From NCBI RefSeq assembly GCF_013170705.1, contig NZ_CP033334.1, forward strand, positions 5,681,501 to 5,745,500: DNA of 64,000 nt. The letters are read 5' to 3'. This DNA comes from Mesorhizobium loti. GTDB lineage: Bacteria > Pseudomonadota > Alphaproteobacteria > Rhizobiales > Rhizobiaceae. The translations under genes were made by a program, and so were the position numbers. The notes under the pieces were generated by a model. It was not told the DNA's origin. It searched no databases and was given only the letters and a program-made list of their open reading frames with translations. Positions 19,336 through 28,752 of this stretch are shown here, piece by piece. The number at the start of each line of letters is the position of its first letter. Position 1 is the first letter of the stretch.

Positions 19336-20171
19336 ACCTGCATCAGGCAGGCGATGGCGAAGGGCTCGATGAACGCCGCCTTGAAAGCCCAGGCGAAGAC
19401 GATGGCCAGCACGAAGGCCCAGCCGGCGAGCTGGCCGGGCATCATGAACAGAATGGCGCCGGCCGGGGCCAGCATCAGCAGGAAGATCACGAACGACACG
19501 CCCCACATGATGACCGCCAGCCAGACGGCGTTCTTGACCATGGTCTTGCCGTTCTGGGCGTAGAGAACCACGCCCTGGCGCGCGGTTTCGAAAGGCGAGG
19601 ACGAGTTGATGCGGATGTTATAGCCGAGGATGATCTCGTCGACATAGGTGAGCGACAGGCGGATCACCGTGTTGATGAAGGAGACCAGGCCGCTCAGGCC
19701 CGGAATGGGCAGAAAGGCGGCGACGCCGCCGAGCAGGCCGGTGATGGCGCGGATGGCGCCCTTGAACAGCTGGTCGACGACGAAAAGGATGTTGGCCTCG
19801 GCGAAACGCTCGGTCACGACCTGCCGGGCATAGGCGATCTGGTTCTGGCCGTCAGGGACATCATGGCCGTCGATCAGGTGGACCATGACGGCGATATGGC
19901 CGGCCTTGACGACGTAGAGGATGTATTCGCGGATCCAGTAGACGGCGATGGAGACGATGCCGAAGCCGACCACGCCGCCCCACAAGGCAAAGGACAGCGG
20001 TCCATCGGGATCGGTGGAAATATGGCCGACGCCATAGCCGACCGAGGCGCCCGTGCCGGTCGCCATGATGTAGGCCAGCGTGATGCCGAAATAGACGATC
20101 ATGCGAAAGACAATGAAAGGCCAGGTCCGCACCATGATGGACACCGACCTGCCGATATCGAAATCCCACAT
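19188..20171 (-). CDS. Multi-pass membrane protein of unknown function
   Basis: A 327-aa integral membrane protein with about six hydrophobic segments, for example FIVFRMIVYFGITLAYIMA, ALWGGVVGFGIVSIAVYW and WLAVIMWGVSFVIFLLMLAP. It has a short hydrophilic C-terminus. I do not recognise a named family. It is transcribed toward bluB, and its 3' end is overlapped by the extended bluB frame. Coding character is strong along the whole frame. Confidence 0.8.
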   Translation of the reverse strand: MWDFDIGRSVSIMVRTWPFIVFRMIVYFGITLAYIMATGTGASVGYGVGHISTDPDGPLSFALWGGVVGFGIVSIAVYWIREYILYVVKAGHIAVMVHLIDGHDVPDGQNQIAYARQVVTERFAEANILFVVDQLFKGAIRAITGLLGGVAAFLPIPGLSGLVSFINTVIRLSLTYVDEIILGYNIRINSSSPFETARQGVVLYAQNGKTMVKNAVWLAVIMWGVSFVIFLLMLAPAGAILFMMPGQLAGWAFVLAIVFAWAFKAAFIEPFAIACLMQVYFKTIAGQVPDPAWDIRLAEASSKFRELKDKALSSFGGSRWGTAGATR

Positions 20172-20262
20172 GCCCCGAATCTCCCCTCAGAGATGGCTGG
20201 GGAGCATGCGCTCACCCCGCGGATTGTCAATCATGAGCGGGCACCAGGCCGCAGAAGGGACT

Positions 20263-20871
20263 TCAGTTCGATTGCGGACCCGGCTCCTTGAGCAGCCCCT
20301 CAAGCAGTTGCTTGAACGCCGACACCACCTTCCTCGACGTGGCTTCGGGGTCGTTTGAATTGGCGATCCGCTGCGACGCCTGGCTGCTCGCCCCGTTGAT
20401 AAGGCGTGCGGCCGTTTCAGGGTCGACGCCCGGGACGACCACCCCTTCCCCCTGCAGGGCTGTCAGGTGATCGGTCATTGAGCCAACGCAGGCATTGGCA
20501 TTCGACCATTGCGCCGGATCGCCCAGCACAGCCGGGCCATCCCGGAACATGATGCGCTGGATTTCCGGCTCCAGCGCCATCTCGATATAGGTGGTGCATT
20601 CGTCGACGAAACGCTGCCAGCGGGTCGGCGCTCTCGAGGCGACCTCGTTCACCCGAGCCGCCATCTCGCCGTCGATTTCGGCGATAACCGCCTCCAGCAG
20701 TCCCTTCTTGTCGCCGAAGTGATGATAGAGCGCGCCGCGCGTCAGTCCGGCTGATGCCGTGAAATCATCCATCGACGCTTCGGCATATCCGATCGTCCCG
20801 AAGGCCTGGCGCGCAGCTGCGATCAGCTTGGCGCGCGTCTCGGCGATCATCTCCTTGCGGGGTCTGTGCAT
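20263..20871 (-). CDS. TetR family transcriptional repressor
   Basis: A 202-aa regulator. The N-terminal helix-turn-helix is TIGYAEASMDDFTASAGLTRGALYHHFGDK (residues about 26-55), followed by an all-helical ligand domain. It is divergent from an MFS transporter gene with 119 bp between the two start codons, and that gap holds three CATACG-n3-CGTATG palindromes. The arrangement is the classic autoregulated repressor plus efflux pump. The ligand is unknown. Confidence 0.93.
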   Translation of the reverse strand: MHRPRKEMIAETRAKLIAAARQAFGTIGYAEASMDDFTASAGLTRGALYHHFGDKKGLLEAVIAEIDGEMAARVNEVASRAPTRWQRFVDECTTYIEMALEPEIQRIMFRDGPAVLGDPAQWSNANACVGSMTDHLTALQGEGVVVPGVDPETAARLINGASSQASQRIANSNDPEATSRKVVSAFKQLLEGLLKEPGPQSN

Positions 20872-20887
20872 CTTCTGGCCCTACTTA

Positions 20888-20954
20888 CATACGCCCCGTA
20901 TGCCAATTGACATACGCCGCGTATGATCTATCTAGTTCTCATACGCTCCGTATG
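20888..20954. promoter_or_regulatory. Three palindromic TetR-type operators
   Basis: Three 15-bp copies of CATACG-n3-CGTATG lie at 20888-20902, 20911-20925 and 20940-20954 (central triplets CCC, CCG, CTC), 23 and 29 bp apart. Arms are identical in all copies. They fill the gap between the divergent tetR and MFS start codons and would cover both promoters. Confidence 0.9.
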
Positions 20955-20990
20955 TAATTGTCAGATCGCCCTTTGTCGAGGAACCGGATC

Positions 20991-22214
20991 ATGCAAAACC
21001 CTTACTCAGAGATCTTTCGCGCACCCGGTGCCAAAGGCTTCGCAGCCGCCGGTTTCCTGGCGCGCCTGCCGATCGCCATGGCGCCTATCGGCATCGTGGC
21101 GATGCTGTCACAGACGCGCGGCGAATACTGGCTGGCCGGCGCTGTCTCGGCGACATTCGCATTGGCCAACGCTTTCCTGGCGCCGCAAATATCAAGACTG
21201 GTCGACCGCCTTGGCCAGACCCGGATCGTCGTGCCCACCACAATCATCTCCGTGCTCGCATTCCTGACGCTGATTGCGTCGGCCAATCAGGACTGGCCAG
21301 TCTGGACGCTGTTCGTGTCGGCTCTGCTGGCCGCCGCAATGCCCAGCATGCCGGCGATGGTGCGCGCACGCTGGACCGAGCTTTTCCGCGGTCGGCCCGA
21401 GATGAACACCGCCTTCGCCTTCGAGTCGGCGGCGGATGAGTTGGTCTACATCGCCGGAGCATCGCTGTCGGTGGGCTTGAGTGCCGCCCTGTTCCCGGAA
21501 GCGGGCATGCTGGCGAGCACGCTGTTCCTTGCCTTGGGCTCGACGGCGTTCATCCTGCAGCGCTCGACCGAGCCGCAAGTGCGGCCAATGGGTGCAGGCT
21601 CGAGCGGCTCCGCAATTCGCCTGCGCCCGGTACAGATCATCACATTCGCCCTGATCTTCATCGGCGCCACCTTCGCGACGACGGAAGTCAGCACCGTGGC
21701 TATCACCAAGGAACTTGGCCAACCCGGCGCCGCCAGCCTCGTCATTGGCGTCTACGCGCTGGGGTCGTTCGTGCTCGGCATCATTGTCGGCGCGCTCAAT
21801 CTGAAAACACCGCTGCAACGCCAGTTGGCCATCGCGGTAGCCGTCATCGCGGTCAGCACGCTGCTGCCGCTCACCGCCGGCACCGTGCCCCTTCTGGCAC
21901 TCACCGTCTTCATCAGCGGTGTGGCCATCTCGCCGACCTTCATCACGGCATTCGGCCTGATCGAACGGCATGTGCCGGAAGCGATGCTGACGGAGGGCAT
22001 CACCTGGGTGACCACGGGGATCGGTATCGGCATGGCGCTCGGCTCCTTCGCCGCCGGCGCCGTGGTGGACGCATTCGGCGCCCAGAGCGGGTTCTGGGTT
22101 TCAGTGGCGGCAGGCACCATCGCGCTGGCCACCGTGCTGCTCGGCCAGCGCAGCCTTGCCACCCGTAAATGCGAGTTGGAGGAATGCGACGCCGCTGCCG
22201 TTCCGGCCGAGTGA
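20991..22214 (+). CDS. MFS transporter, probable efflux pump
   Basis: A 407-aa major facilitator with about 12 membrane segments. The cytoplasmic loop after helix 2 holds RLVDRLGQTRIVV, a variant of the MFS loop motif. The start is the ATG at 20991 with GAGGAA eight bases upstream; the frame extends back to a TTG at 20958 that would overlap the third operator's edge. Its divergent TetR gene and the operator cluster suggest inducible export of a toxic compound. The substrate is unknown. Confidence 0.9.
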   Translation: MQNPYSEIFRAPGAKGFAAAGFLARLPIAMAPIGIVAMLSQTRGEYWLAGAVSATFALANAFLAPQISRLVDRLGQTRIVVPTTIISVLAFLTLIASANQDWPVWTLFVSALLAAAMPSMPAMVRARWTELFRGRPEMNTAFAFESAADELVYIAGASLSVGLSAALFPEAGMLASTLFLALGSTAFILQRSTEPQVRPMGAGSSGSAIRLRPVQIITFALIFIGATFATTEVSTVAITKELGQPGAASLVIGVYALGSFVLGIIVGALNLKTPLQRQLAIAVAVIAVSTLLPLTAGTVPLLALTVFISGVAISPTFITAFGLIERHVPEAMLTEGITWVTTGIGIGMALGSFAAGAVVDAFGAQSGFWVSVAAGTIALATVLLGQRSLATRKCELEECDAAAVPAE

Positions 22215-22269
22215 CAGCCTGGCCATGTCGAGATTCACGTCAGGCCGACCTCCTGAATATCAACATGGC

Positions 22270-23370
22270 CTAGAGAATCTCGGTCTTCGCGATGTGGATG
22301 CCAAAGCCTTCGAGGCCGACATAGTGGCGCTCGCGCGAGGCGATCAGGTTGATCGAGGAAATGCCGAGGTCCTTCAGGATTTGCGCGCCGAGGCCGATCT
22401 CCCGCCATTCGTTCTCGCGCCGGCGGGCCTCTTCATGATCCTCGCGGTCGCCGCTTGCAGGCCGTTTGCGTTCCTGATGCGCGACGCCGACGGAACCCTC
22501 GCGCAAATAGACGATGACGCCTCGCTTGCGCTCGCCCATCGCCTTCATGATGCCGTCCAACCGATGGCTAGGGCCGAAGACGTCGGTCACCACATCCTCG
22601 GAATGCAGCCGCACCGGCACGTCCTCGCCGTCGCGGATGTCGCCGAAAACGACAGCGACGTGATGCATCGTGTCCCACGGCAGCGTGTAGGTGAAGACCT
22701 GTGCCTTGCCGCCGAGCGTGTCGATATCGGAGCAGGCGACGCGCTCGACCAGCGTTTCCTTGCGCTGACGATAGGCGATGAGGTCGGCGACCGACACCTG
22801 CTTGAGGCCATGCTCCTCGGCAAAAGCCTGCACCTGCGGGCCGCGCTTGACGGTGCCGTCGTCATTGACCAGTTCGGAAATGACGCCGATCGGCGGCAGG
22901 CCGGCGAGCTTGCAGAGATCAACGGCTGCTTCGGTATGGCCCGAACGCATCAGCACCCCGCCTTCGCGCGCGATCAGGGGGAAGATGTGGCCGGGGCGGA
23001 CGAAATCGGAGGCGCCGACATTGCCGTTGGCGAGGTTGCGCACGGTGAGCGTGCGGTCGTCGGCCGAAATGCCTGTCGTCGTGCCATGCTTGAAATCGAC
23101 GCTGACGGTGAAGGCCGTGGTGTGGGCGGAATCATTGTCGGCGACCATCGGCTGCAGGTTGAGCCGCTTGGCCTCCTCGCGCGGCATCGGCGTGCAGACG
23201 ATGCCGGAGGTGTTGCGCACGATGAAGGCCATCTTCTCGGGCGTACAATGGACGGCGGCGACGATCAGGTCGCCCTCGTTCTCGCGCCCGTCATCATCCA
23301 TGACGACGACGATCTCGCCACGTTCGAAGGCTCGGATGGCTTCGACAATCTTCTTTTGATCGTAAGGCAT
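22270..23370 (-). CDS. ribB: 3,4-dihydroxy-2-butanone 4-phosphate synthase fused to a degenerate GTP cyclohydrolase II domain (RibBX-like)
   Basis: A 366-aa protein. Residues 1-200 are an intact DHBP synthase: DDDGRENEGDL, acidic metal site; RPGHIFPL; GHTEAAVDL. It makes the four-carbon unit of riboflavin. Residues about 210-366 follow the GTP cyclohydrolase II fold but lack its zinc cysteines: where RibA has a Cys after HSE and the RCDCG motif, this protein reads HSEDVVTDVFGPSHRLDG. Cyclohydrolase activity is therefore unlikely. Such RibB-plus-RibA-like proteins have been described in Proteobacteria. No FMN riboswitch is visible in the 100 bp upstream. The start at 23370 is the first Met of the conserved region. 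Confidence 0.93.
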   Translation of the reverse strand: MPYDQKKIVEAIRAFERGEIVVVMDDDGRENEGDLIVAAVHCTPEKMAFIVRNTSGIVCTPMPREEAKRLNLQPMVADNDSAHTTAFTVSVDFKHGTTTGISADDRTLTVRNLANGNVGASDFVRPGHIFPLIAREGGVLMRSGHTEAAVDLCKLAGLPPIGVISELVNDDGTVKRGPQVQAFAEEHGLKQVSVADLIAYRQRKETLVERVACSDIDTLGGKAQVFTYTLPWDTMHHVAVVFGDIRDGEDVPVRLHSEDVVTDVFGPSHRLDGIMKAMGERKRGVIVYLREGSVGVAHQERKRPASGDREDHEEARRRENEWREIGLGAQILKDLGISSINLIASRERHYVGLEGFGIHIAKTEIL

Positions 23371-23389
23371 GGGCGCTCGCTTGGCTCGC

Positions 23390-23464
23390 AGGGCAGTAGG
23401 GAATAGGGCAGTTGGGAAAGGGAGGGTTTTGGCTGTTTCGGCAGGCAGCGTAACATACTGCCCT
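23390..23464. repeat. Short direct and inverted repeats upstream of ribB
   Basis: AGGGCAGTA at 23390-23398 is partly repeated as AGGGCAGTT at 23405-23413 and is matched by the inverted TACTGCCCT at 23456-23464. These could fold the aroC-ribB intergenic RNA. They look like a simple intergenic repeat family rather than a known riboswitch. Confidence 0.5.
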
Positions 23465-23470
23465 ACCGCC

Positions 23471-24577
23471 TCATCCCCCTCCCTTCCCCGTCTGTCCTCG
23501 ATGCCGCAGATAATGATCAGCGATCGCGCAGGCAACCATCGCCTCGCCGATCGGCACGGCGCGGATGCCGACGCAAGGGTCGTGGCGGCCCTTGGTCATT
23601 ACCTCGACGTCGTTGCCGTCCTTGTCGATCGACTTTCGCGGCGTCAGGATCGATGAAGTCGGCTTGACTGCGAAGCGCGCAATGATCGCCTGTCCGGTCG
23701 AGATGCCGCCGAGGATGCCGCCGGCGTTGTTGGACAGGAACACCGGCTTGCCGTCATTGCCCATGCGCATCTCGTCGGCATTCTGTTCGCCGGTGATACG
23801 GGCGGCCTCGAAGCCGTTGCCGATCTCGACGCCCTTGACGGCATTGATCGACATCAGCCCGGAGGCGATGTCCTGGTCGAGCTTGGCGTAGATCGGGGCG
23901 CCGAGACCTGGCGGAACGCCGTCGGCGACGATTTCGATCACAGCACCGACTGACGAACCGGCCTTGCGGATGCCGTCGAGATACTGCGTGAAGACGGGAA
24001 CAGAAGCGGGATCGGGGGTGAAGAACGGGTTCTCGGCATCACCGATGAAATTCCAGTTCCAGTTGGCGCGATCGATCGACTTCTCGCCCATCGACACCAA
24101 AGCGCCGCGCACCACCATGCCCGGCACGACCTTGCGGGCAAGCGCTCCGGCGGCAACGCGCGCGGCCGTCTCGCGGGCCGAGGAGCGGCCGCCGCCGCGA
24201 TAGTCGCGTATGCCGTATTTGACGTCATAGGTGTAGTCGGCATGGCCTGGCCGGTATTGGCGTGCGATCTCGCCATAGTCCTTCGAACGCTGGTCGACAT
24301 TCTCGATCAGCATCGAGACCGGCGTGCCTGTGGTGATCATCGTCTGGCCGTCCCCGTCGAGGACGAAGCCGGACAGCACCTTCACCTCGTCTGGCTCGCG
24401 GCGCTGGGTGACGAAGCGCGACTGGCCCGGCCGGCGCTTGTCGAGTTCGGCCTGGATTTCATCCCGCGTGAAGCGGATGCCCGGCGGGCAGCCGTCGACC
24501 ACGCAGCCGAGCGCTGCCCCATGGCTTTCGCCCCAGGTGGTGACGCGGAAAAGGTGGCCGAACGTGTTGTGAGACAT
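23471..24577 (-). CDS. aroC: Chorismate synthase
   Basis: A 368-aa FMN-dependent enzyme of the shikimate pathway that converts EPSP to chorismate. Motifs seen are [15 protein letters not shown] at the N-terminus, [19 protein letters not shown] in the middle and the C-terminal [18 protein letters not shown]. It precedes ribB on the same strand, about 100 bp away. Confidence 0.98.
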   Translation of the reverse strand: MSHNTFGHLFRVTTWGESHGAALGCVVDGCPPGIRFTRDEIQAELDKRRPGQSRFVTQRREPDEVKVLSGFVLDGDGQTMITTGTPVSMLIENVDQRSKDYGEIARQYRPGHADYTYDVKYGIRDYRGGGRSSARETAARVAAGALARKVVPGMVVRGALVSMGEKSIDRANWNWNFIGDAENPFFTPDPASVPVFTQYLDGIRKAGSSVGAVIEIVADGVPPGLGAPIYAKLDQDIASGLMSINAVKGVEIGNGFEAARITGEQNADEMRMGNDGKPVFLSNNAGGILGGISTGQAIIARFAVKPTSSILTPRKSIDKDGNDVEVMTKGRHDPCVGIRAVPIGEAMVACAIADHYLRHRGQTGKGGG

Positions 24578-24761
24578 GGAAAACTGCCCTGCCCGGCAGC
24601 CGAGCCGGTTGAAGCCTGCGTTCTATTGGCGTTTTTTGCGGTGGTCAAACTGTCATCCCCGCCGTTTAAGTTTTGACACATTCGGCTGGTTTCTGCTTTC
24701 TTCCATCCGCCGTTGAGGATCCGCCGCCACAGTGCCGGCGCAATGACCAAAGAGGACAATC

Positions 24762-25022
24762 ATGCGTACCCTGATTGGCGCTGTTGCCGCCATGCTGCTT
24801 TGTTCCACCGCCGCCTTCGCCGGACAGACCGAGGGCCTGATCAAGAAGATCGACAAGGATGCGCTGACGCTGACGCTGGACGACGGCAAATCCTACAAGC
24901 TGAACGCCGAAACCGATCTCGACTCCCTGAAGCCGGGCATGGACATCGTAATCGCTTACGATGTGACCAATGGCGAGAATGTCGTGACCGATATGCAGTT
25001 GCCGGACAGCGACACGAACTAG
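24762..25022 (+). CDS. DUF1344 small exported protein
   Basis: An 86-aa protein with a signal peptide (MRTLIGAVAAMLLCSTAAFA) and a short mature part, GLIKKIDKDALTLTLDDGKSY..., typical of DUF1344 (a small beta-barrel-like fold). Function is unknown. It is transcribed alone, starting 185 bp from the aroC start codon on the opposite strand; AAAGAGGA precedes its ATG. Confidence 0.85.
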   Translation: MRTLIGAVAAMLLCSTAAFAGQTEGLIKKIDKDALTLTLDDGKSYKLNAETDLDSLKPGMDIVIAYDVTNGENVVTDMQLPDSDTN

Positions 25023-25032
25023 CTCAGGCGGC

Positions 25033-25620
25033 TTAAAGCCACTCCAGACTATGCCCTTCGAGCTTGAGCACGCGATCCTGCGGTATCTCCAGGTTCGCGG
25101 CCTCGTCCTCGGCCATGTCAAGCACGAAGCGGAACAGGGTGCGCATGACGCCGCCATGCGTCACGCAGATCGTCCTGCGATCGAGTTCGTCGAAGCAAGG
25201 CTTCACCCGTTCGAGCAGCATCTGGTAGCTTTCCGCCCCCTCGCCGGGTGGCTGAAAATTCCATTTGTCCAGGGCACGTGACCGGCTTGCTCCGGGAGAC
25301 TGCGTCTCGAGCTCGGCAAAGGTAAAGCTCTGCCAATCGCCGAAATTGACCTCAACCAGCCTGACATCGGTTCGATAGGCGAGCGGATCGAGCTTCATCG
25401 CGGCGCGGATGCGCTCCATCGTTTCGCGCGTCCGCCGCATCGGGCTGGCGACGAAATCGAAATCCCTGACATCGCCGACAAGTTGGGCCAGCCGATGCCC
25501 GTTTCCGGTTGCCTGTTCGCGGCCAAGGGCATTGAGGTCGGTGTCGGCCTGGCCCTGAAGCCGGAACTCGGCGTTCCACGCAGTCTGGCCGTGGCGCACG
25601 ATATAAACCAGCGGGTACAT
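25033..25620 (-). CDS. Histidine phosphatase (phosphoglycerate mutase-like) family protein
   Basis: A 195-aa protein of the histidine phosphatase superfamily. The phospho-His motif VRHGQTAWN is at residues 8-16, the second catalytic His is in CVTHGGVMR, and the acidic residue is in VEVNFGDW. The substrate cannot be predicted. It is 51 bp downstream of fabI on the same strand and probably part of that transcript. Confidence 0.92.
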   Translation of the reverse strand: MYPLVYIVRHGQTAWNAEFRLQGQADTDLNALGREQATGNGHRLAQLVGDVRDFDFVASPMRRTRETMERIRAAMKLDPLAYRTDVRLVEVNFGDWQSFTFAELETQSPGASRSRALDKWNFQPPGEGAESYQMLLERVKPCFDELDRRTICVTHGGVMRTLFRFVLDMAEDEAANLEIPQDRVLKLEGHSLEWL

Positions 25621-25671
25621 CAGGTCTTCCGGAGGTCGGGCCAGGGCCTGGGCGGAGGAGGAGCGGAGGGA

Positions 25672-26490
25672 TTAATCCTTGACCGTCGAAATATCGGGCG
25701 CGTCGACCGCCTTCATGCCGACCACGTGATAGCCGGAATCGACATGATGCACTTCACCGGTGACGCCACGCGACAGGTCGGACAGGAAATAGACGCCGGA
25801 ATCGCCGACCTCTTCCTGCGTGACCGTCTGCTTCAGCGGCGAATTGTATTCGTTCCACTTCAGGATGTAACGGAAGTCGCCGATGCCGGAGGCGGCCAGC
25901 GTCTTGATCGGCCCGGCGGAGATGGCATTGACGCGGATTTTCTTGGCGCCAAGATCGACGGCGAGGTAACGCACGCTAGCCTCGAGCGCGGCCTTGGCGA
26001 CGCCCATGACGTTGTAGTGCGGCATCACCTTCTCGGCGCCATAGTAGGTCAGGGTCAGCAGCGAGCCGCCATCGGTCATCAGCGCTTCGGCGCGCTTGGC
26101 GATGGTGGTGAAGGAATAGACCGAAATGTCCATGGTGCGCAGGAAATTGTCGCGCGTCGTCTCGACATAGCGGCCGGTCAGCTCGTCCTTGTCGGAAAAA
26201 GCGATCGCGTGGACGAGGAAGTCGAGCTTGCCCCAATGCTTGGCGACATTGGCGAAAACCTCGTCGAGGCTCGCCGGGTCGGTGACGTCGCAATGGCCGG
26301 CGACAAAGGCGCCGAGTTCCGCCGCCAGCGGCTCGACACGCTTCTTGAACGCCTCGCCCTGATAGGTCAGCGCGATTTCGGCACCATGATCAACGCAGGC
26401 CTTGGCGATGCCATAGGCAATCGACCTGTTGTTCGCGACGCCAAGAATGAGGCCGCGCTTGCCGGCCATCAGGCCCTGTCCACCCGCCAT
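25672..26490 (-). CDS. fabI: Enoyl-[acyl-carrier-protein] reductase (NADH)
   Basis: A 272-aa short-chain dehydrogenase that performs the last reduction of fatty-acid elongation. Family features are GVANNRSIAYGIAK (nucleotide site), the Ser/Thr-rich DISVYSFTTIAKRAE, and the catalytic pair Tyr159-x6-Lys166 in HYNVMGVAKAALE. I start at the ATG at 26490 (MAGGQGLM); an upstream ATG at 26556 adds 22 unsupported residues. Gene order dnaJ-like, fabI, phosphatase is typical of rhizobia. Confidence 0.96.
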   Translation of the reverse strand: MAGGQGLMAGKRGLILGVANNRSIAYGIAKACVDHGAEIALTYQGEAFKKRVEPLAAELGAFVAGHCDVTDPASLDEVFANVAKHWGKLDFLVHAIAFSDKDELTGRYVETTRDNFLRTMDISVYSFTTIAKRAEALMTDGGSLLTLTYYGAEKVMPHYNVMGVAKAALEASVRYLAVDLGAKKIRVNAISAGPIKTLAASGIGDFRYILKWNEYNSPLKQTVTQEEVGDSGVYFLSDLSRGVTGEVHHVDSGYHVVGMKAVDAPDISTVKD

Positions 26491-26595
26491 GTGAGCGCTC
26501 TCCGCAAGGTTTGTGCTTTGTGGAGTGCCTATCGCACAGGCACACTGCCCCTTCAAGCGCTCAAACCGGACAGTTCAGGGGACAAAAGCGCCGGA

Positions 26596-27525
26596 TCAGC
26601 CTTTTTGGCCGCGCAACAGCGTTTCCAGCGCGCTGTCGCCGCCTTCCGGCAGCATGATGCGCACATGGGCGTAGAGGTCGCCATGGCCGCCGGCTTTTTC
26701 CGGGAGACCCCGCCCCTTCAGGCGCAGCACCTTGTCCGAACTCGACCAGGCGGGAACGTTGACCGCGAGCCGGCCGGTCGGCGTCTCGACCGGTACCTTG
26801 GCGCCCAGCACCGCATCCGCCAGCGGCACCGGCAGATCGGCATGCAGGTCGCGGCCTTCGATGCGGTAGCGCGGGTGACGGCGGATATGGATCTTGACCA
26901 GCGCGTCGCCAGGCTGGCCCGGCCCCTGCTCGCCCTGCCCCTTCAACCGGATGGTCTGACCATCCTCGACAAAGGTCGGCAGCTTGACAGCCACCTTGCG
27001 GCCATCGGGAAACATCGCCGTCACCTTTTCGGCGTTTGCCGCTTCCTCGATGGTGATGTCGAGCGTGACGTTCAGATCGGCCGCCGTCGCCGGCTGGCGA
27101 CGGTCGCCTGCGCCCGCGCCGCGCGCACCGGAAAAGGCGTCGCCGAAAATCTGGCTGAAAATATCGCTGTTGCCGTCGAAAGGATCGCCGCCCGGGCGCC
27201 CTGACCGGAATTCGAATCGCGAACCACCGGCCCCTTGCTGGCGGCGAAACCCTGCAAAGGGGTCGCCACCACCGGCGGCGCCCTCAAACCCCTGGAAGCG
27301 CGGCTTGCCGTCGGCATCGATCTCGCCGCGATCGAAAGCGGCACGATTCTTCTCGTCGCCGACGATCTCATAGGCCTGATTGGCCGCGGCAAAACGGTCC
27401 TTCGCCTTGGGATCATTCGGATTCTGGTCCGGATGATGTTTCTTGGCGAGTTTCCGGTACGCCGATTTTATGTCCTTGGCCGATGCGTTCTTTGCAACGC
27501 CCAGCACCTCATACGGGTCGCGCAT
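26596..27525 (-). CDS. DnaJ/CbpA-type J-domain co-chaperone
   Basis: A 309-aa Hsp40 protein. The J domain is at 1-70 with HPD at 31-33 (KKHHPDQNP), followed by a Gly/Phe-rich linker (about 80-135) and the C-terminal substrate-binding domains (from about 145). The Cys-rich zinc finger of true DnaJ is absent, so it is closer to CbpA (class B). It stimulates DnaK ATPase. It precedes fabI by 105 bp. Confidence 0.94.
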   Translation of the reverse strand: MRDPYEVLGVAKNASAKDIKSAYRKLAKKHHPDQNPNDPKAKDRFAAANQAYEIVGDEKNRAAFDRGEIDADGKPRFQGFEGAAGGGDPFAGFRRQQGAGGSRFEFRSGRPGGDPFDGNSDIFSQIFGDAFSGARGAGAGDRRQPATAADLNVTLDITIEEAANAEKVTAMFPDGRKVAVKLPTFVEDGQTIRLKGQGEQGPGQPGDALVKIHIRRHPRYRIEGRDLHADLPVPLADAVLGAKVPVETPTGRLAVNVPAWSSSDKVLRLKGRGLPEKAGGHGDLYAHVRIMLPEGGDSALETLLRGQKG

Positions 27526-27625
27526 GCGTTCTGCCCTGGAGAAGAGTTGAGTCCATACTTGCCTCCTATATGCGCTCGCATAGGAAGAAATTCCAGTGGC
27601 GGACCGTCATATCAAAAGCGGAAAG

Positions 27626-28087
27626 TCAGAGCGCCTTGAAGCCCTGCATGCGCCATCCGCCGGCGCCGGCGAGGCACAGTTCACCCTCGAACATGGCAAC
27701 GCCGTCAAAGCTTTCGCGTGAGGCCTTGAAGCGGCGGCACGTCTGCCCCCTGTCCTTCAACTCCGCCAGCTCGGTGATGGAGCCACGCGACCCGGTGCCG
27801 GCATTCGCCCACGGCACGGCCTGGCCGCCGAGTTGCTCGATATCGGCGGAGGACACCGCATTACCGATCGTCGTCTGATCGGAGTCGCGATCCGAATCGG
27901 CGGGGGCGGATGAAGCCGAGGTGCTGCTGGTCAGGATCGAGCGGTCGACTTCGGCTTTTTCCAGGCTGAATCCACCTGCGCCACAGCCAACAAGTGGCAG
28001 GGCGATTGCCACGATCGCCGCTTTCGCGCTGGCCGAAGCGATAACGCTCCATTGCCTGCTGTCAAAAGCTTGCGCGATACGCGACAA
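27626..28087 (-). CDS. Lipoprotein with RT0821/Lpp0805-type surface domain, TTG start
   Basis: A 153-aa protein. I place the start at TTG 28087-28085 because a strong GGGGGAGG lies 7 bases before it and the frame then gives a basic N-terminus (LSRIAQ...), a hydrophobic stretch ([17 protein letters not shown]) and a lipobox Cys. No ATG in frame gives this. The mature part ([43 protein letters not shown]) resembles the RT0821/Lpp0805 surface protein family of unknown function. It is divergent from pdxH with 40 bp between starts. Confidence 0.8.
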   Translation of the reverse strand: MSRIAQAFDSRQWSVIASASAKAAIVAIALPLVGCGAGGFSLEKAEVDRSILTSSTSASSAPADSDRDSDQTTIGNAVSSADIEQLGGQAVPWANAGTGSRGSITELAELKDRGQTCRRFKASRESFDGVAMFEGELCLAGAGGWRMQGFKAL

Positions 28088-28127
28088 TCGGCAACCTCCC
28101 CCGGTTCGTGACAATTTGAGAAAAACT

Positions 28128-28745
28128 ATGAGTGACACAGAGTTAACAAGCAGTGACTTTACCGAGGCGGCCGAGCCGTTTCGCCTCTTTGCCGCATGGC
28201 TGGACGACGCCACCAAGAGCGAGATCAATGACGCCAATGGCGTGGCGCTGGCTACCGTCGATGCCGAGGGCATGCCGGATGTGCGGATGGTGCTGCTCAA
28301 GGGGTTCGATGAAGGCGGCTTTGTTTTCTACACGAATTTCGAGAGCGCGAAGGGCCAGGAGATTCTTGGCAGCATGAAGGCGGCGATGTGTTTCCACTGG
28401 AAATCGCTGCGCCGCCAGGTACGCATTCGCGGCCCGGTGGAGATCGTCAGCGACGCCGAGGCCGATGCCTATTATGCGACGCGGCCGCGCGGCAGCCGCA
28501 TCGGTGCCTGGGCATCGAAACAGTCACGGCCGCTCGAAAGCCGCTTCGCGCTGGAGAAGGCGGTCGCCGAATACACGGCGCGTTATGCCATCGGCGAGAT
28601 TCCGCGGCCAAGACACTGGTCGGGTTTCCGCATCGTGCCGAAGACGATCGAGTTCTGGCACGACCGACCCTTCCGATTGCATGACCGGGTGGTCTTTTCA
28701 CGCAACGCCAAGGGCGGCTGGGACAAGACGCGGCTCTATCCCTGA
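28128..28745 (+). CDS. pdxH: Pyridoxamine/pyridoxine 5'-phosphate oxidase
   Basis: A 205-aa FMN enzyme forming pyridoxal 5'-phosphate. Motifs are [23 protein letters not shown] (N-terminal FMN region), [11 protein letters not shown] and the C-terminal signature [13 protein letters not shown]. The start at 28128 (MSDTELTSS) gives the usual length. It converges with the enoyl-CoA hydratase gene 7 bp downstream. Confidence 0.97.
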   Translation: MSDTELTSSDFTEAAEPFRLFAAWLDDATKSEINDANGVALATVDAEGMPDVRMVLLKGFDEGGFVFYTNFESAKGQEILGSMKAAMCFHWKSLRRQVRIRGPVEIVSDAEADAYYATRPRGSRIGAWASKQSRPLESRFALEKAVAEYTARYAIGEIPRPRHWSGFRIVPKTIEFWHDRPFRLHDRVVFSRNAKGGWDKTRLYP

Positions 28746-28752
28746 GGAATTG

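Noticed and set aside
22221..22270. GGCCATGT / ACATGGCC inverted repeat between the MFS and ribB ends
   Set aside because: The 34-nt loop and lack of a T-run make it a poor terminator; possibly chance.
23371..23470. Possible FMN riboswitch before ribB
   Set aside because: Looked for the conserved FMN-element blocks and found none; the gap holds only short repeats.
24674..24710. TTGACA-like -35 element upstream of the DUF1344 gene
   Set aside because: No matching -10 at the right spacing could be named with confidence.
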